A stretch of 64,000 nt of DNA from Planctomycetota bacterium (GTDB taxonomy: Bacteria > Planctomycetota > B15-G4): positions 158,563 to 222,562 of the forward strand of contig JAJDEO010000004.1 in assembly GCA_029259745.1 (NCBI GenBank). Reading direction: 5' to 3'. This document shows positions 1 to 8,588 of this stretch, in pieces. Under the pieces are notes generated by a model. That model saw only the letters and a program-made list of their open reading frames with translations. It was not told the origin of the DNA and ran no database searches. Every line of letters begins with the position of its first letter. Within the stretch, counting starts at the first letter, position 1. Position numbers and translations under genes: made by a program.

Positions 1-1131
1 GGTGATGAAACCGTCGTCATCGATGTCCCCGAGATCACCCGTGTGCAGCGTGGTCACGTGCTCGGCGTCGGCCGGCTCGGCGAGCCTGCCCACACCGCGG
101 ACACGCTCGACGATCAACTCTCCATCGGCGGCGACGCGCACCGTGCGTCCGACCGCGCGGCCCACCGTCCCGCGGCGACGCCCGCCGAAGGGTTGCTCCA
201 GGGCGACGACACTTGCGGCTTCGGAGAGCCCGTAGCCCTGGTAGGCCGGCACACGGACGTCCCATGCACGATCGAGGAGTGCAGGCGCAACCGGCGCACC
301 GCCGACGCCGACAACGCGCAGGTGCGGCAGCCGCCGCCCCGACGTCTCGAGTTCGTCGACCAACGCTTCGAGCATGGCCGGCACGAGGATGACGACCGTC
401 GCGAGGGCATGCTCGAGGACGTCGACCAAACGATGTCCGTCGACCTCGCTCGAACCTTCGATACCGACGGCCCGCGCCGTCGGGACGACGACCGTGCCGC
501 CCGAGGCGAGCGTGCGATAAACGCCTCCCACGTTCTCAAGCAGCACCGACAGCGGAAGCGCGCAGAGGTGCACGTCGTCGGAGCGCGCGTGCGTGGCGCA
601 GGCAAGCGCGTCGGCCGTCGCGAGCAACGTCTCGGCCGTCAGCGCGACGTCCTTCGGCGTGCCTGTCGTTCCGGACGTGAACGTCACCTTGGCCCAGGGC
701 GACGGCGCCGTCGGCTGTGCGCCCACGATGCGCCACGCCGAGAGCCGCGCGCAGCGGACCCGCGCGCGCTCGATCGGCACGCCGGTCGTCGCGAGGTCGT
801 CGCGCGACACGAGCAGTCCTTCGAGACCCGTCGAGCGGATGACGTGCGCACACTGCTCGTCGGTGAAGAACGTCGGCAAGGGGACGCACGTGACTCCGAG
901 CGCGAGCAATGCGAGGTCGGCGATGATCCAGTCGACGCCGTTGTCGGCGCGCAGTGCGACACGCGTCCAGCCTGCCTCGTGGATCGCCGTGGCGGCATCA
1001 TCGACCCGCTTGACGAGATCGGAGTACGTCAACGCGCTGCCGGCCGCGTCGTCGATCGCGACCTTCTCGGGATCACGCGCCGCGACGGCGACGAGCCCCG
1101 CGAAGAACTGCTCGTGCCGTGCCGGCGTCAC
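1..1131 (-). CDS. AMP-dependent acyl-CoA synthetase/ligase (3' end outside window)
   Basis: Adenylate-forming enzyme expected to activate a carboxylic acid, probably a fatty acid, with ATP for transfer to CoA or a carrier. 377 codons are present; the stop lies beyond the left edge. The P-loop-like motif TFTSGTTGTPK is at about residues 150-160, the A5 motif GYGLSEAAS near 305, and the A7 region TGDLGDIDDDGF at the cut end, so only the C-terminal lid domain is missing. It starts at a GTG that overlaps the TGA of the upstream thermostable-hemolysin gene (GTGA), so the two are translationally coupled. From memory of such loci, thermostable-hemolysin genes are often next to an AMP-ligase, which supports a shared acyl-transfer pathway; substrate and product are not known from sequence. 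Family call is firm, substrate is inference. Confidence 0.85.
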   Translation of the reverse strand, partial: MTPARHEQFFAGLVAVAARDPEKVAIDDAAGSALTYSDLVKRVDDAATAIHEAGWTRVALRADNGVDWIIADLALLALGVTCVPLPTFFTDEQCAHVIRSTGLEGLLVSRDDLATTGVPIERARVRCARLSAWRIVGAQPTAPSPWAKVTFTSGTTGTPKDVALTAETLLATADALACATHARSDDVHLCALPLSVLLENVGGVYRTLASGGTVVVPTARAVGIEGSSEVDGHRLVDVLEHALATVVILVPAMLEALVDELETSGRRLPHLRVVGVGGAPVAPALLDRAWDVRVPAYQGYGLSEAASVVALEQPFGGRRRGTVGRAVGRTVRVAADGELIVERVRGVGRLAEPADAEHVTTLHTGDLGDIDDDGFIT

Positions 1132-1838
1132 GCGACCGCCTCCGCCGCGAGCCGGCAGCCGCGCAGGTACGACCGCTGCCACAACACACCGACCGAGCGG
1201 CGCAGCTTCACGTCGCTCCCGGCCGCCGCGCGCACGTCGTCGATGCGTGCCGCCGAGACGCGCGGGTCGGCGTCGTAGTAAGTGCCCCAGTGCGCGAGCT
1301 CGTCTCCCAATCGCCGACCGTCAGCCGGTGCGAGGTCGACGAGGGCAATGCCGAGGCGCGCGAAAAGCCCACGCAGCTCGTCGGTGGCTGTGAAGACTGC
1401 CCAGCGTCCGCCAGCACCCGCGATCAGCGCCGCCAGCGACGTCACGAGCGAACGCCCCATTCCGGGCACACGCGCCGCGAGGTTTCCGACTTCCACGAGT
1501 TCGTCGCGCCAGATGTGCATCCCGAGCGCGGACGAGAGCACGGTCTCGATCGGCTCATCGAGATACGCCTCGAGGAACAGCGGCGCCGAGCGAGCTGGTC
1601 GACCGCCGATGACACCCAAGACGGCGTCGTCCGCGTCGTGCATCGAGAGCAGCCACGGCATCATGAGACTGAGTCTCGCTCCGTAGACATCGCGATACAC
1701 GGAACGCACGGCACGCGCCTGCTGAACGCGTCTGTTGCCATGGCTGTGCGGTTCGGTGAAGTCCAGGTGATGGACGCACGTGCGTCGCGAGCGCTGCGGC
1801 AGCGGGTCGTGCGTGGTCGGGGAGTCGCGTCGTGTCAT
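1128..1838 (-). CDS. Thermostable hemolysin (T_hemolysin) family protein
   Basis: 236 residues starting at ATG with a good Shine-Dalgarno (AGGAGG about 8 nt upstream). The pattern matches the thermostable hemolysin family: a G(V)IGGRPA segment, LFLEAYLDEPIE, IVEVGNLAA-like VEVGNLAARVPG, WAVFTATDELRGLFARLG, LAPADGRRLGD and WGTYYDADP. The family name comes from a Vibrio protein; the fold is generally placed among GNAT/acyl-homoserine-lactone-synthase-like acyltransferases (recalled, not checked), so an enzymatic acyl-transfer role is more likely than pore formation. No signal peptide is visible. It is the first gene of a two-gene minus-strand operon with the ligase and is divergent from an OmpR-type two-component system, which may control it. 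Confidence 0.82.
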   Translation of the reverse strand: MTRRDSPTTHDPLPQRSRRTCVHHLDFTEPHSHGNRRVQQARAVRSVYRDVYGARLSLMMPWLLSMHDADDAVLGVIGGRPARSAPLFLEAYLDEPIETVLSSALGMHIWRDELVEVGNLAARVPGMGRSLVTSLAALIAGAGGRWAVFTATDELRGLFARLGIALVDLAPADGRRLGDELAHWGTYYDADPRVSAARIDDVRAAAGSDVKLRRSVGVLWQRSYLRGCRLAAEAVA

Positions 1839-1893
1839 CGGGTTCGCCTCCTGAGCGTGGGAGACTCTTTATCCGCCGACGACGGCGACAAGG

Positions 1894-1924
1894 CGATGAC
1901 AACGAGATGACAGATACGTCATCG
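1894..1924. promoter_or_regulatory. Candidate operator between hemolysin and two-component genes
   Basis: The 143-nt divergent intergenic region holds GATGACA at 1895-1901 and again at 1906-1912, an 11-bp phase typical of OmpR/PhoB-type direct-repeat boxes. The same block also has an inverted pair, CGATGAC at 1894-1900 and GTCATCG at 1918-1924. The adjacent regulator is OmpR-type, so autoregulation and control of the divergent ligase operon are plausible. Seen: repeats. Inferred: function. Confidence 0.4.
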
Positions 1925-1981
1925 CTTTCGAGGTCCGCGCACGGACAATGCGTGCTCACCCAAGGCCCACCTCTGCAACGC

Positions 1982-2650
1982 ATGAAGATCCTCATCGTCG
2001 ACGACGACCCGAAGTACCGGACGTTCCTCGCGCGCGGACTCGAAGAGTCGGGCGTGTTGTGTGAAACGGTCGGCGACGGCGAGCAAGCCGTAAAGCTCCT
2101 CACCGAGAGGTCGTACGACCTCGCACTGCTCGACGTGATGCTCCCCGGAATCCAAGGGTGGGACGTTCTCGAAGCGTTGCGCGACAAGGGCATCGACACG
2201 CCCGTGATCTTCGTCACCGCCAAGGAAGGACTCACCGAGCGCGTGCGCGGGCTGCGCATGGGAGGCGACGACTACGTCGTGAAGCCCTTCGCGTTCGAAG
2301 AACTCCTGGCACGTGTCCACGCCGTGCTGCGCCGTCGCCACCACTCACTGCAACGCCACGTCGGCGACCTCGACGTCGACTACATCGAGGGCAAGGTGAC
2401 GCGCGCCGGTGAGGCGATCGATCTCACGCGCATCGAGTGGGGCCTGCTGCGACACTTCGTGGAACACCTCGGCGAGACCGTCTCGCGCACGGCGTTGCTC
2501 CAGGCGGTCTGGGGAATGGACTTCGACCCCGGCACGAACGTCGTCGACGTGCACGTGCGCCGTCTGCGCCAGAAGGTCGACACGCCGTTCGATCGACCAC
2601 TCATCCACACCATCCGTGGAGCCGGCTATGTCCTCGAAGACCGCGGCTGA
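1982..2650 (+). CDS. OmpR/PhoB-family response regulator
   Basis: 222 residues. N-terminal receiver domain with the acidic pocket (IVDDD, residues 5-9), phosphoacceptor Asp51 in LLDVMLPG, and the conserved Lys in TAKEG and VKPF. The C-terminal winged-helix DNA-binding domain spans about 125-220, ending in TIRGAGYVL. The ATG at 1982 was chosen because it begins exactly at the conserved MKILIVDDD; the frame is open further upstream but that extension is intergenic. The 3' end overlaps the histidine kinase gene by 23 nt, so the pair is one operon. Divergent from the thermostable-hemolysin gene, its likely target. Confidence 0.93.
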   Translation: MKILIVDDDPKYRTFLARGLEESGVLCETVGDGEQAVKLLTERSYDLALLDVMLPGIQGWDVLEALRDKGIDTPVIFVTAKEGLTERVRGLRMGGDDYVVKPFAFEELLARVHAVLRRRHHSLQRHVGDLDVDYIEGKVTRAGEAIDLTRIEWGLLRHFVEHLGETVSRTALLQAVWGMDFDPGTNVVDVHVRRLRQKVDTPFDRPLIHTIRGAGYVLEDRG

Positions 2651-4073
2651 CACGAAGGACGGCGGGTGGTCGCTGACCCATCGCGTCGCGCGCACGATTG
2701 CCGCGACGTCGATCGCTGCTGTCACGCTCTACGCACTCATCTCGGTCGTCTTCCTGTTCGGGATGATGCGCCAAGACCTCAAGAACCTCCTCGAACACGA
2801 GGTCCAAGAACTCGACCTCGCGATCGACATCCATGGCCGCGACGTCATGGGCGTCACCCTCGCGTGCGAGACGATCGCCGAGGTGATCGATGAGCCCGCT
2901 GTGGCGTTCCGGGTCCGCCGCGACGGTGAACTCATCGCCGAGGCCGGTGACCAACGCGTCATCGAGAAGCTCAGCATCCCGATCACATCGGACACCAGTT
3001 GGCGCGAGCACCTCTTCTCGAATGGGATCGCCGTCGGAGCGTTCGATCGCCGCGACGGCTTCCACATCGAGGTGCTCGTCGACGCACACGACCACTTCGC
3101 ACACCTCGTGAAGTTCCTCGAGTACTCGGCCGTCGCGTTCCTGATCATCACGACGATATCCGTGATCGTCGGATGGCTGCTTGCACGTCGCGCCATGGCG
3201 AGCCTGAGGTCAGTCGCCGACCAATCGACACGCATCGACCCGGTGACGAACCGTGCGCGCATCGACCTCGACGGCGCGCCACACGAGATCGAGGCGCTCG
3301 GCGTGTCGCTCAACTCGATGCTCGAGCGGATCGAAGAATCGTCGACGCACCTACGCACGTTCTCGGCGTTCCTCGCGCACGAACTTCGCTCGCCCCTGCA
3401 GAACCTCATTGGCGAAACCGAGGTGACGCTGCTCTCGTACCGCGAGCCCGAGGAGTACCAACAGCTCCTGCGCAGCAACCTCGACGACCTCCACGACCTG
3501 TCCGACGCCATCGCGAACCTCGTCGCCTACTGCGGCTCGCGCACACCGAGCGACTCCGAACAACTGAACTTCGAAGAGTTCGACCTCCTGCGCGAAGCCG
3601 AGCTGCGACTGGGACGCGAGCGCCGCACCGCTCACAGGCGCGGGATCGCACTCACCGTGCGCGCACGCGGCGACGCGACGTTGCGAGCCGACCGCGAGGC
3701 CTGCCTACGGACGTTGCGCAACCTCGTCGGCAACGCGCTCGAAGCGTGCGGATCGGGCGACAGCGTCGACGTCGAGATCCGCGGCGACGCCGACTCGGTC
3801 GACATCATCGTGACGGACACGGGTCCCGGGGTGAGCGACGAGATCGTCGATCAGATCTTCGAGCCGTTCGTCACCGCGCGCGTGCGAGACGACCGACGCG
3901 GCGGCTACGGACTCGGCCTTGCGATCAGCCGCGCTGTCATGCGCGAGCACGAAGGAACGCTTCGCTTCGAGAATGCACCCGGCGGTGGCGCGCGCTTCAC
4001 GGCGTCGTTCCCGCGGCGTACCCGAGGTTCCCGTCCCCCGGCGTCATTGCCCTCAGCGACCCGAAGCGTCTGA
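2628..4073 (+). CDS. Two-component sensor histidine kinase
   Basis: 481 residues. Transmembrane helix 1 at about 24-47, an extracytoplasmic sensor region of about 115 residues, transmembrane helix 2 at about 165-186, HAMP linker, then HisKA with the phosphorylatable His251 in FLAHELRSPLQ. The HATPase domain shows the N box (NLVGNALEAC), G1 (DTGPGVS), F box (IFEPF) and G2 (GYGLGLAI). It should autophosphorylate and signal to the response regulator whose gene overlaps its start. The sensor region has no recognised fold. The last 21 nt overlap the convergent glycosyltransferase gene, and the C-terminal tail after the kinase domain is Arg/Pro/Ser-rich and probably unstructured. Confidence 0.93.
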   Translation: MSSKTAADTKDGGWSLTHRVARTIAATSIAAVTLYALISVVFLFGMMRQDLKNLLEHEVQELDLAIDIHGRDVMGVTLACETIAEVIDEPAVAFRVRRDGELIAEAGDQRVIEKLSIPITSDTSWREHLFSNGIAVGAFDRRDGFHIEVLVDAHDHFAHLVKFLEYSAVAFLIITTISVIVGWLLARRAMASLRSVADQSTRIDPVTNRARIDLDGAPHEIEALGVSLNSMLERIEESSTHLRTFSAFLAHELRSPLQNLIGETEVTLLSYREPEEYQQLLRSNLDDLHDLSDAIANLVAYCGSRTPSDSEQLNFEEFDLLREAELRLGRERRTAHRRGIALTVRARGDATLRADREACLRTLRNLVGNALEACGSGDSVDVEIRGDADSVDIIVTDTGPGVSDEIVDQIFEPFVTARVRDDRRGGYGLGLAISRAVMREHEGTLRFENAPGGGARFTASFPRRTRGSRPPASLPSATRSV

Positions 4074-5549
4074 CCCCAGAATCCCCAGGAATCCTTCGCA
4101 CGACGCGATCACGAAGCGGTCGAGCGTGCGTCCGTCTTCCGTCGTCAGCACGACCGGGGCGAGCCACGTGATGCGCTCGAACGCGCGGCTCAGCCGGACA
4201 TCCGTCGTGTTGCCGCGTTCCTTGTCGATGAACAGGGCATCGCGTCCGAGGTACTCGTCGACGTCACGCGAGAGTCGATACTGATGGAGGTGACGACGGC
4301 GAAGCGGAAGCCCGTGCGTCTCATCATCGAGCAACCACTCGACTTCGGCGACGATGTGGTAGTTGAAGGCCGTCAAGAAGACGTCGTCGTCACGTTGCGC
4401 GAGCTCTTCGCGCAGACGCGCCTCGAGCTGCGGCCACCCCGATGCCTCGAGTGCGAGACGCTCGAGCACCTCGGGCACCTCGGGGACGACGCCGGCCTGC
4501 TCGTCGATCGGTGCCACGACCCACGCCGGCACGCCGAGCAGCACCGCCGTCACCAACACGCACACACCTGCGCCGAGACACGCACGACGAGACAACCGCT
4601 TGCTCGTGGCGGCCAGCGCCAGCGGGAGCCCGGTGACGAACACCGTCGTGATCCAGTGCGCGTGAACCTGCGTGACACACGCAACGCTGGCGAAGATCCC
4701 GAGCGGCACCCACGTCGCGACGACGAGCAAGCGCTCAACATCGCTGCATGGACGCCTCACGACCTTCACCGTCCCGAGCAGCAACACACCGAGCACGGGT
4801 CCCAGCCAGAACAACGGCAGGAGCGCGAGCTCGCCGAGGTGACGCGCGGCGGCTTCGAGCTGCACGCCGCCCGCGAACGGCGTCGACACCGTGCTCCCAC
4901 CCCCGTCGAGATTCCAGAGCAGATTCGGGGTGACGAGCAGCGCCGCGACCACGGCGCCCATCCAAGGTCCACGCGTTCGCAGGGCGGCGCGTCCCGTTGA
5001 GGTCGTCAGCAGCGTCACCAGGAACACGAGCGGGAGCTGGAAGCCGTTGTATTTCGACAGACAGGCGCAGCCGGTGAGGACGCCGACCACGATCCAGCGC
5101 CAGACGCCGCCCCGTTGCCAAGCCACCCAGAACGCGCCAAGCGCCCCCGCCCAGAAGACGAGCAGCGGGCCGTCGGGCGTGGCGACGACCCCGAACGGCA
5201 TCCAGAACGGCGCGAGAATCGCGACGACGGCGACCGTCGCCCCGCGGCGCACGCCGAGGAGCTCGGCATAGAGCCGGAAGACCCACCAGCCGCCAAGCGT
5301 TCCCAGCGCCACGACGCCGAGCCGCAGCCCGAGTGAGCCCGACACCCCGAGAACCCCGCCGACGGCCGTGAGCAGCGCGATGGCCGGAGGATGGTCGTGG
5401 AAGCCCCAGGCGAGGTCCCGGCCCCATGTCCAGTAATAGGCCTCCGCCTGGAGGACGGGATAGACGTGTGCGAGCCAGGCGCGGAGGAGCGTCGCGATCG
5501 CGAGGAGCGCGAGAACGCAGCGCTGGGCTGACCGATCTGAAGAGAACAT
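4053..5549 (-). CDS. GT39/ArnT-like membrane glycosyltransferase
   Basis: 498-residue polytopic membrane protein of the dolichyl-phosphate-mannose mannosyltransferase/ArnT (PMT_2) type: an N-terminal helix, then an extracytoplasmic loop with the family motif. That motif reads QAEAYYWTW...GFHDHPP here, so the usual DE pair is AE, keeping only the Glu. About ten further hydrophobic helices follow, then a soluble C-terminal region of about 130 residues. Such enzymes move a sugar from a polyprenyl-phosphate donor to lipid or protein on the outer face of the membrane; donor and acceptor cannot be read here. It is convergent with the histidine kinase (21-nt overlap) and divergent from the transketolase pair. 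Confidence 0.85.
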   Translation of the reverse strand: MFSSDRSAQRCVLALLAIATLLRAWLAHVYPVLQAEAYYWTWGRDLAWGFHDHPPAIALLTAVGGVLGVSGSLGLRLGVVALGTLGGWWVFRLYAELLGVRRGATVAVVAILAPFWMPFGVVATPDGPLLVFWAGALGAFWVAWQRGGVWRWIVVGVLTGCACLSKYNGFQLPLVFLVTLLTTSTGRAALRTRGPWMGAVVAALLVTPNLLWNLDGGGSTVSTPFAGGVQLEAAARHLGELALLPLFWLGPVLGVLLLGTVKVVRRPCSDVERLLVVATWVPLGIFASVACVTQVHAHWITTVFVTGLPLALAATSKRLSRRACLGAGVCVLVTAVLLGVPAWVVAPIDEQAGVVPEVPEVLERLALEASGWPQLEARLREELAQRDDDVFLTAFNYHIVAEVEWLLDDETHGLPLRRRHLHQYRLSRDVDEYLGRDALFIDKERGNTTDVRLSRAFERITWLAPVVLTTEDGRTLDRFVIASCEGFLGILGSDASGR

Positions 5550-5703
5550 CGACGCGGCGCTCCGGGATGTGCCGCCTCACGATACGGCGCCGACGCCGGA
5601 CGTTCACTCTGCGCTCCCGCCCGGCCACTCGGAGGCGTACGATCGGGTCGACCCGCGCGACACTCGTCGCGCTCTGTTCAGGCCCCCGGAGATCGGCTGC
5701 CAA

Positions 5704-6657
5704 GTGACGATCACGATCGACCCAGACATCAAGACCGCGACGCGCGAGTCGTACGGCAAGGCGCTGCTGGCGCTCGGCAACGAACGCCCCGAGATCGTCG
5801 TCCTCGACGCCGACCTCTCGGGCTCCACGAAGACGAAGGACTTCAGCAAGGCCCACCCAGAGCGCTTCTTCAACATGGGCGTGGCCGAGTGCAACATGAT
5901 GGGCACCGCGGCCGGCCTGAGCCTGACCGGCCTCGTCCCATTCGCGAGTTCGTTCGCGATGTTCGCCGCCGGCAAGGCCTACGAGCAGATCCGACAGGAG
6001 ATCGCCCTGCCGGACGCCAACGTGAAGATCTGCGCCACGCACGCCGGAATCACGGTGGGTGAAGACGGCGCGAGCCACCAGGTGCTCGAAGACATCGCAT
6101 TGATGCGCATCCTTCCGAACATGCGCGTGGTCGTCCCCGCCGACGGCAACGAGGCCGAGGCCGCCGTGCGCGCAGCGGCCGACGTGAAGGGCCCCGTCTA
6201 CATCCGCCTCTCGCGCATGAAGACGCCCATCTTCATGCCCGCCGACGCGCCGTTCGAGTTCGGCAAGATCCCCGTGCTGCGCGACGGCAACGACGTCACG
6301 ATCGCCGCCGTCGGTGTGTGCGTCTCGTATGCCCTCGAGGCCGCTGACAAACTCGCCGACGAGGGCATCTCGGCCCGCGTGCTCAACGTCGCGTGCGTCA
6401 AGCCGCTCGACGTCGAGACGCTCGTCGCTGCGTCGAAGGAAACGGGACGCATCGTCACCGTCGAAGAGCACCAGCGCGCGTGTGGCGTCGGCTCGGCGAT
6501 CGTCGAGGCCCTCGCCGACACAGCACCGTGCCCCGTCGTCAGGCTCGGGATCAACGATCGCTTCGGCGAGTCGGGCACTGGCCCGACGTTGATCAAGTAC
6601 TTCGGGCTCGACTCCCAGGGCATCGCCGACTCGGCCCGCGCACTCGCGCGCGCCTGA
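5704..6657 (+). CDS. Transketolase, C-terminal subunit (split type)
   Basis: 317 residues from a GTG start (VTITIDPDIKTATRES). Contains the pyrimidine-binding domain of transketolase (Glu in FFNMGVAECNM, then ASFAMFAAGKAYEQIRQ and THAGITVGEDGASHQ) and the C-terminal transketolase domain (IVTVEEHQ, GINDRFGESG). It lacks the thiamine-diphosphate-binding N-terminal half, which is encoded by the next gene 21 nt downstream. The two should form a heteromeric enzyme of the pentose phosphate pathway or a DXS/transketolase-like reaction. The frame is open 135 nt upstream, but the GTG with GGAG about 12 nt before it fits family length best. Confidence 0.92.
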   Translation: MTITIDPDIKTATRESYGKALLALGNERPEIVVLDADLSGSTKTKDFSKAHPERFFNMGVAECNMMGTAAGLSLTGLVPFASSFAMFAAGKAYEQIRQEIALPDANVKICATHAGITVGEDGASHQVLEDIALMRILPNMRVVVPADGNEAEAAVRAAADVKGPVYIRLSRMKTPIFMPADAPFEFGKIPVLRDGNDVTIAAVGVCVSYALEAADKLADEGISARVLNVACVKPLDVETLVAASKETGRIVTVEEHQRACGVGSAIVEALADTAPCPVVRLGINDRFGESGTGPTLIKYFGLDSQGIADSARALARA

Positions 6658-6678
6658 CCCGCATTCGAGGAACATCCC

Positions 6679-7719
6679 ATGAGCACGTTCGCGAAGAATC
6701 AGATGGCGGGCCAGACGACCGGTACGCACAACTCGCCCTTCGGCCATGTCGCGCCGAGCGGCAGCCAGGCCCCAGCCCCGCACCTCGACGATCGCGTCGC
6801 GCAGGCGGTGAAGGACGGCGCCGCCGTCGTGGCCGCGTCACCCAAACCCGAGCGCTATGCCGACCGCGCCGTCGGCATCGACGTCAACGCGCCGATCGAT
6901 CCGTCTTCGGAGACGATGGCACGCATCTGTACGGCGCTGAAGACCGACATTCTCGCCGCGCTGAACCTCTCCGCGTCGGGGCACCCCGGCGGTTCGCTCG
7001 GCATGACCGACGTGTTCGCCACGCTCTGGTTCGGCGGTCACATGAGCGTCCGCCCGCACGAGCCCGACTGGAACGGGCGCGATCGCTTCATCCTCAGCAA
7101 CGGCCACATCTGCCCCGTCCTCTACGCGATCCTCGCGCGCCGCGGCTTCTTTCCGCGCGATGTCCTCTGGACGCTGCGCCAGCTCGGCTCGCCGCTCCAG
7201 GGTCATCCCGACTTTCACTTCACGCCCGGGGTCGACGCGTGCACAGGCTCGCTCGGCAACGGTGCTTCGGTGGCGCTCGGCCAGGCGCTGGGCCTGAAAC
7301 TGCAAGGCATCGACGCGCGTGTCTACGTCGGTTCGTCGGATGGCGAGGTGCAGGAGGGGCAGATCTGGGAGATGGCGTCGGCCGCCACGCACCATGGCGT
7401 CGACAATCTCACGGTGATGCTCGACCGCAACGGGATTCAGATCGACGGCTTCACGAAGGACGTCATGGACCAGGGTGACCTCGGCCAGAAGTTCGCCGCG
7501 TTCGGTTGGCACGTGCAGGACGTCGACGGCCACGACCGCGGTGCGATCCACACGGCTCTCAAGACCGCCAAGGCGATCAAGGGTCGGCCGCAGATGATCA
7601 TCTGCCACACGGTGCTCGGAAAGGGCGTGTCGTTCATGGAGAACAAGCCGGGCTGGCACGGCGTCGCCCCGGACGACGATCAGCTCGACGAGGCCATCGC
7701 CGAACTCGAAAGCGCGTGA
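6679..7719 (+). CDS. Transketolase, N-terminal subunit (split type)
   Basis: 346 residues. The thiamine-diphosphate-binding domain begins near residue 75; conserved elements are SGHPGGSLGMTD, LSNGHICPVLYA, GSLGNGASVALG and the metal/ThDP motif, here SSDGEVQEGQIWE. The usual GDGE has Ser in place of the first Gly. A roughly 70-residue Gly/Gln/His/Pro-rich N-terminal extension (from MSTFAKNQMAGQ) precedes the domain and is unusual for split transketolases. It follows the C-terminal subunit gene; in most split operons the N-terminal half comes first. RBS (GAGGAAC) is about 7 nt before the ATG. Confidence 0.92.
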   Translation: MSTFAKNQMAGQTTGTHNSPFGHVAPSGSQAPAPHLDDRVAQAVKDGAAVVAASPKPERYADRAVGIDVNAPIDPSSETMARICTALKTDILAALNLSASGHPGGSLGMTDVFATLWFGGHMSVRPHEPDWNGRDRFILSNGHICPVLYAILARRGFFPRDVLWTLRQLGSPLQGHPDFHFTPGVDACTGSLGNGASVALGQALGLKLQGIDARVYVGSSDGEVQEGQIWEMASAATHHGVDNLTVMLDRNGIQIDGFTKDVMDQGDLGQKFAAFGWHVQDVDGHDRGAIHTALKTAKAIKGRPQMIICHTVLGKGVSFMENKPGWHGVAPDDDQLDEAIAELESA

Positions 7720-7800
7720 TCACGCCGAGGGCGGCGATTTCGGTAACCACGTGACCTCGACCGCGTCAACCCCATCGAAGCCGGGCGTTGGTCTCCACTC

Positions 7801-7826
7801 GAGGGCTCGCGCCGCCCAAATTTTTT
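7801..7826 (+). terminator. Possible intrinsic terminator after transketolase genes
   Basis: A short GC stem (GGGC, 7-nt loop, GCCC) is followed by AAATTTTTT, the only T-run nearby. The stem is only 4-5 bp, so this is a weak call. The 243-nt gap between the transketolase gene and the next gene shows nothing else. Confidence 0.35.
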
Positions 7827-7962
7827 CGGTGCCGAACCGCTGTTTCGAGCGCGAATCCGCCCGACTTTCGGCTATCTGTCGCACGACGCGACACGTGCCG
7901 TCTTTCGCCTGACGCCCCTGATGGTAGCGTGATTCGCCCTTGCTTCTTGTGAACCCCGAACC

Positions 7963-8475
7963 ATGAGATCCTGGTCCCTCTTCGATGGGTCGCGCCGCGG
8001 CGAAGATGACGCGCGCGCAGCCACCGACGTCGAACCTCCGAAACCCGAGACCGTCTCCGAGGAGACGGTTCCGACAGCTGTCACGTGCCCTCTGCTTCCG
8101 GGGCTCGAGGACGACGTCTTTCTGCTGTTGTCGGACATCTACGCCGAGAGTGACGAACTCGAGTCCACCGAGGTCATGCGCAAGCGCAACTCGGCGTACC
8201 TCGACGTCGTGCGCGCGGCGTTCCACCAGAACGAGTACCTCGACATCGAACTCGTCGAGAACCTTGGTGACCTGGCGGATGCTCTGCTCGTCGCAGCCGA
8301 CGACATGAGCAGCGAGAAACGGCGGCTTGCCCACGCCGGCGTGGTCTATTTCGTGCGCAGCGACGACGTGAACGACGACCTCTCCGACCGCACAGGCTTC
8401 GGCGATGACCTCGACGTCTTGTCAGCGGTCACACGCTACCTCGGCCGCGACGACCTCATCCCGAAGCAGATGTAG
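7963..8475 (+). CDS. DUF1232/YkvA-like small protein
   Basis: 170 residues, strongly acidic. The first 45 residues look disordered. The C-terminal part (AHAGVVYFVRSDDVNDDL, then GFGDDLDVL and RYLG) resembles the DUF1232 core, where a Tyr-rich helix, a DxxPD turn and a GxxDD motif normally occur; the Pro-Asp turn is altered here. DUF1232 proteins are small, often membrane-associated and of unknown function; no transmembrane helix is evident in this one. Stand-alone gene with no visible strong RBS. The family assignment is tentative. Confidence 0.65.
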   Translation: MRSWSLFDGSRRGEDDARAATDVEPPKPETVSEETVPTAVTCPLLPGLEDDVFLLLSDIYAESDELESTEVMRKRNSAYLDVVRAAFHQNEYLDIELVENLGDLADALLVAADDMSSEKRRLAHAGVVYFVRSDDVNDDLSDRTGFGDDLDVLSAVTRYLGRDDLIPKQM

Positions 8476-8554
8476 CGGGCGGCCGTCCCCGGGCCGCGCC
8501 TCGAGTTGCCTCGTCGCTCGGCTCTCCTCAGCCCTCAGCGCGTCGATCGCCCAT

Positions 8555-8588
8555 GGATCCCACTGCACGCGGGATCCCACCGCACGCG
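8555..8588. repeat. 17-bp tandem direct repeat upstream of beta-helix gene
   Basis: GGATCCCAC(T/C)GCACGCG occurs twice head-to-tail, at 8555-8571 and 8572-8588, with one mismatch. It lies in the 276-nt gene-free gap before the beta-helix gene. A 7-bp stem (CCGTCGC/GCGACGG, 8608-8625) follows. Nothing else is visible in the gap. Confidence 0.6.

Noticed and set aside
43..1278. Long open frame on the plus strand opposite the acyl ligase
   Set aside because: Arg/Asp/Gly-rich shadow of the high-GC minus-strand ligase; no family signal.
4735..6783. Long minus-strand open frame spanning glycosyltransferase and transketolase
   Set aside because: It reads the complement of real genes and contains only Arg/Ala/Asp-rich sequence.
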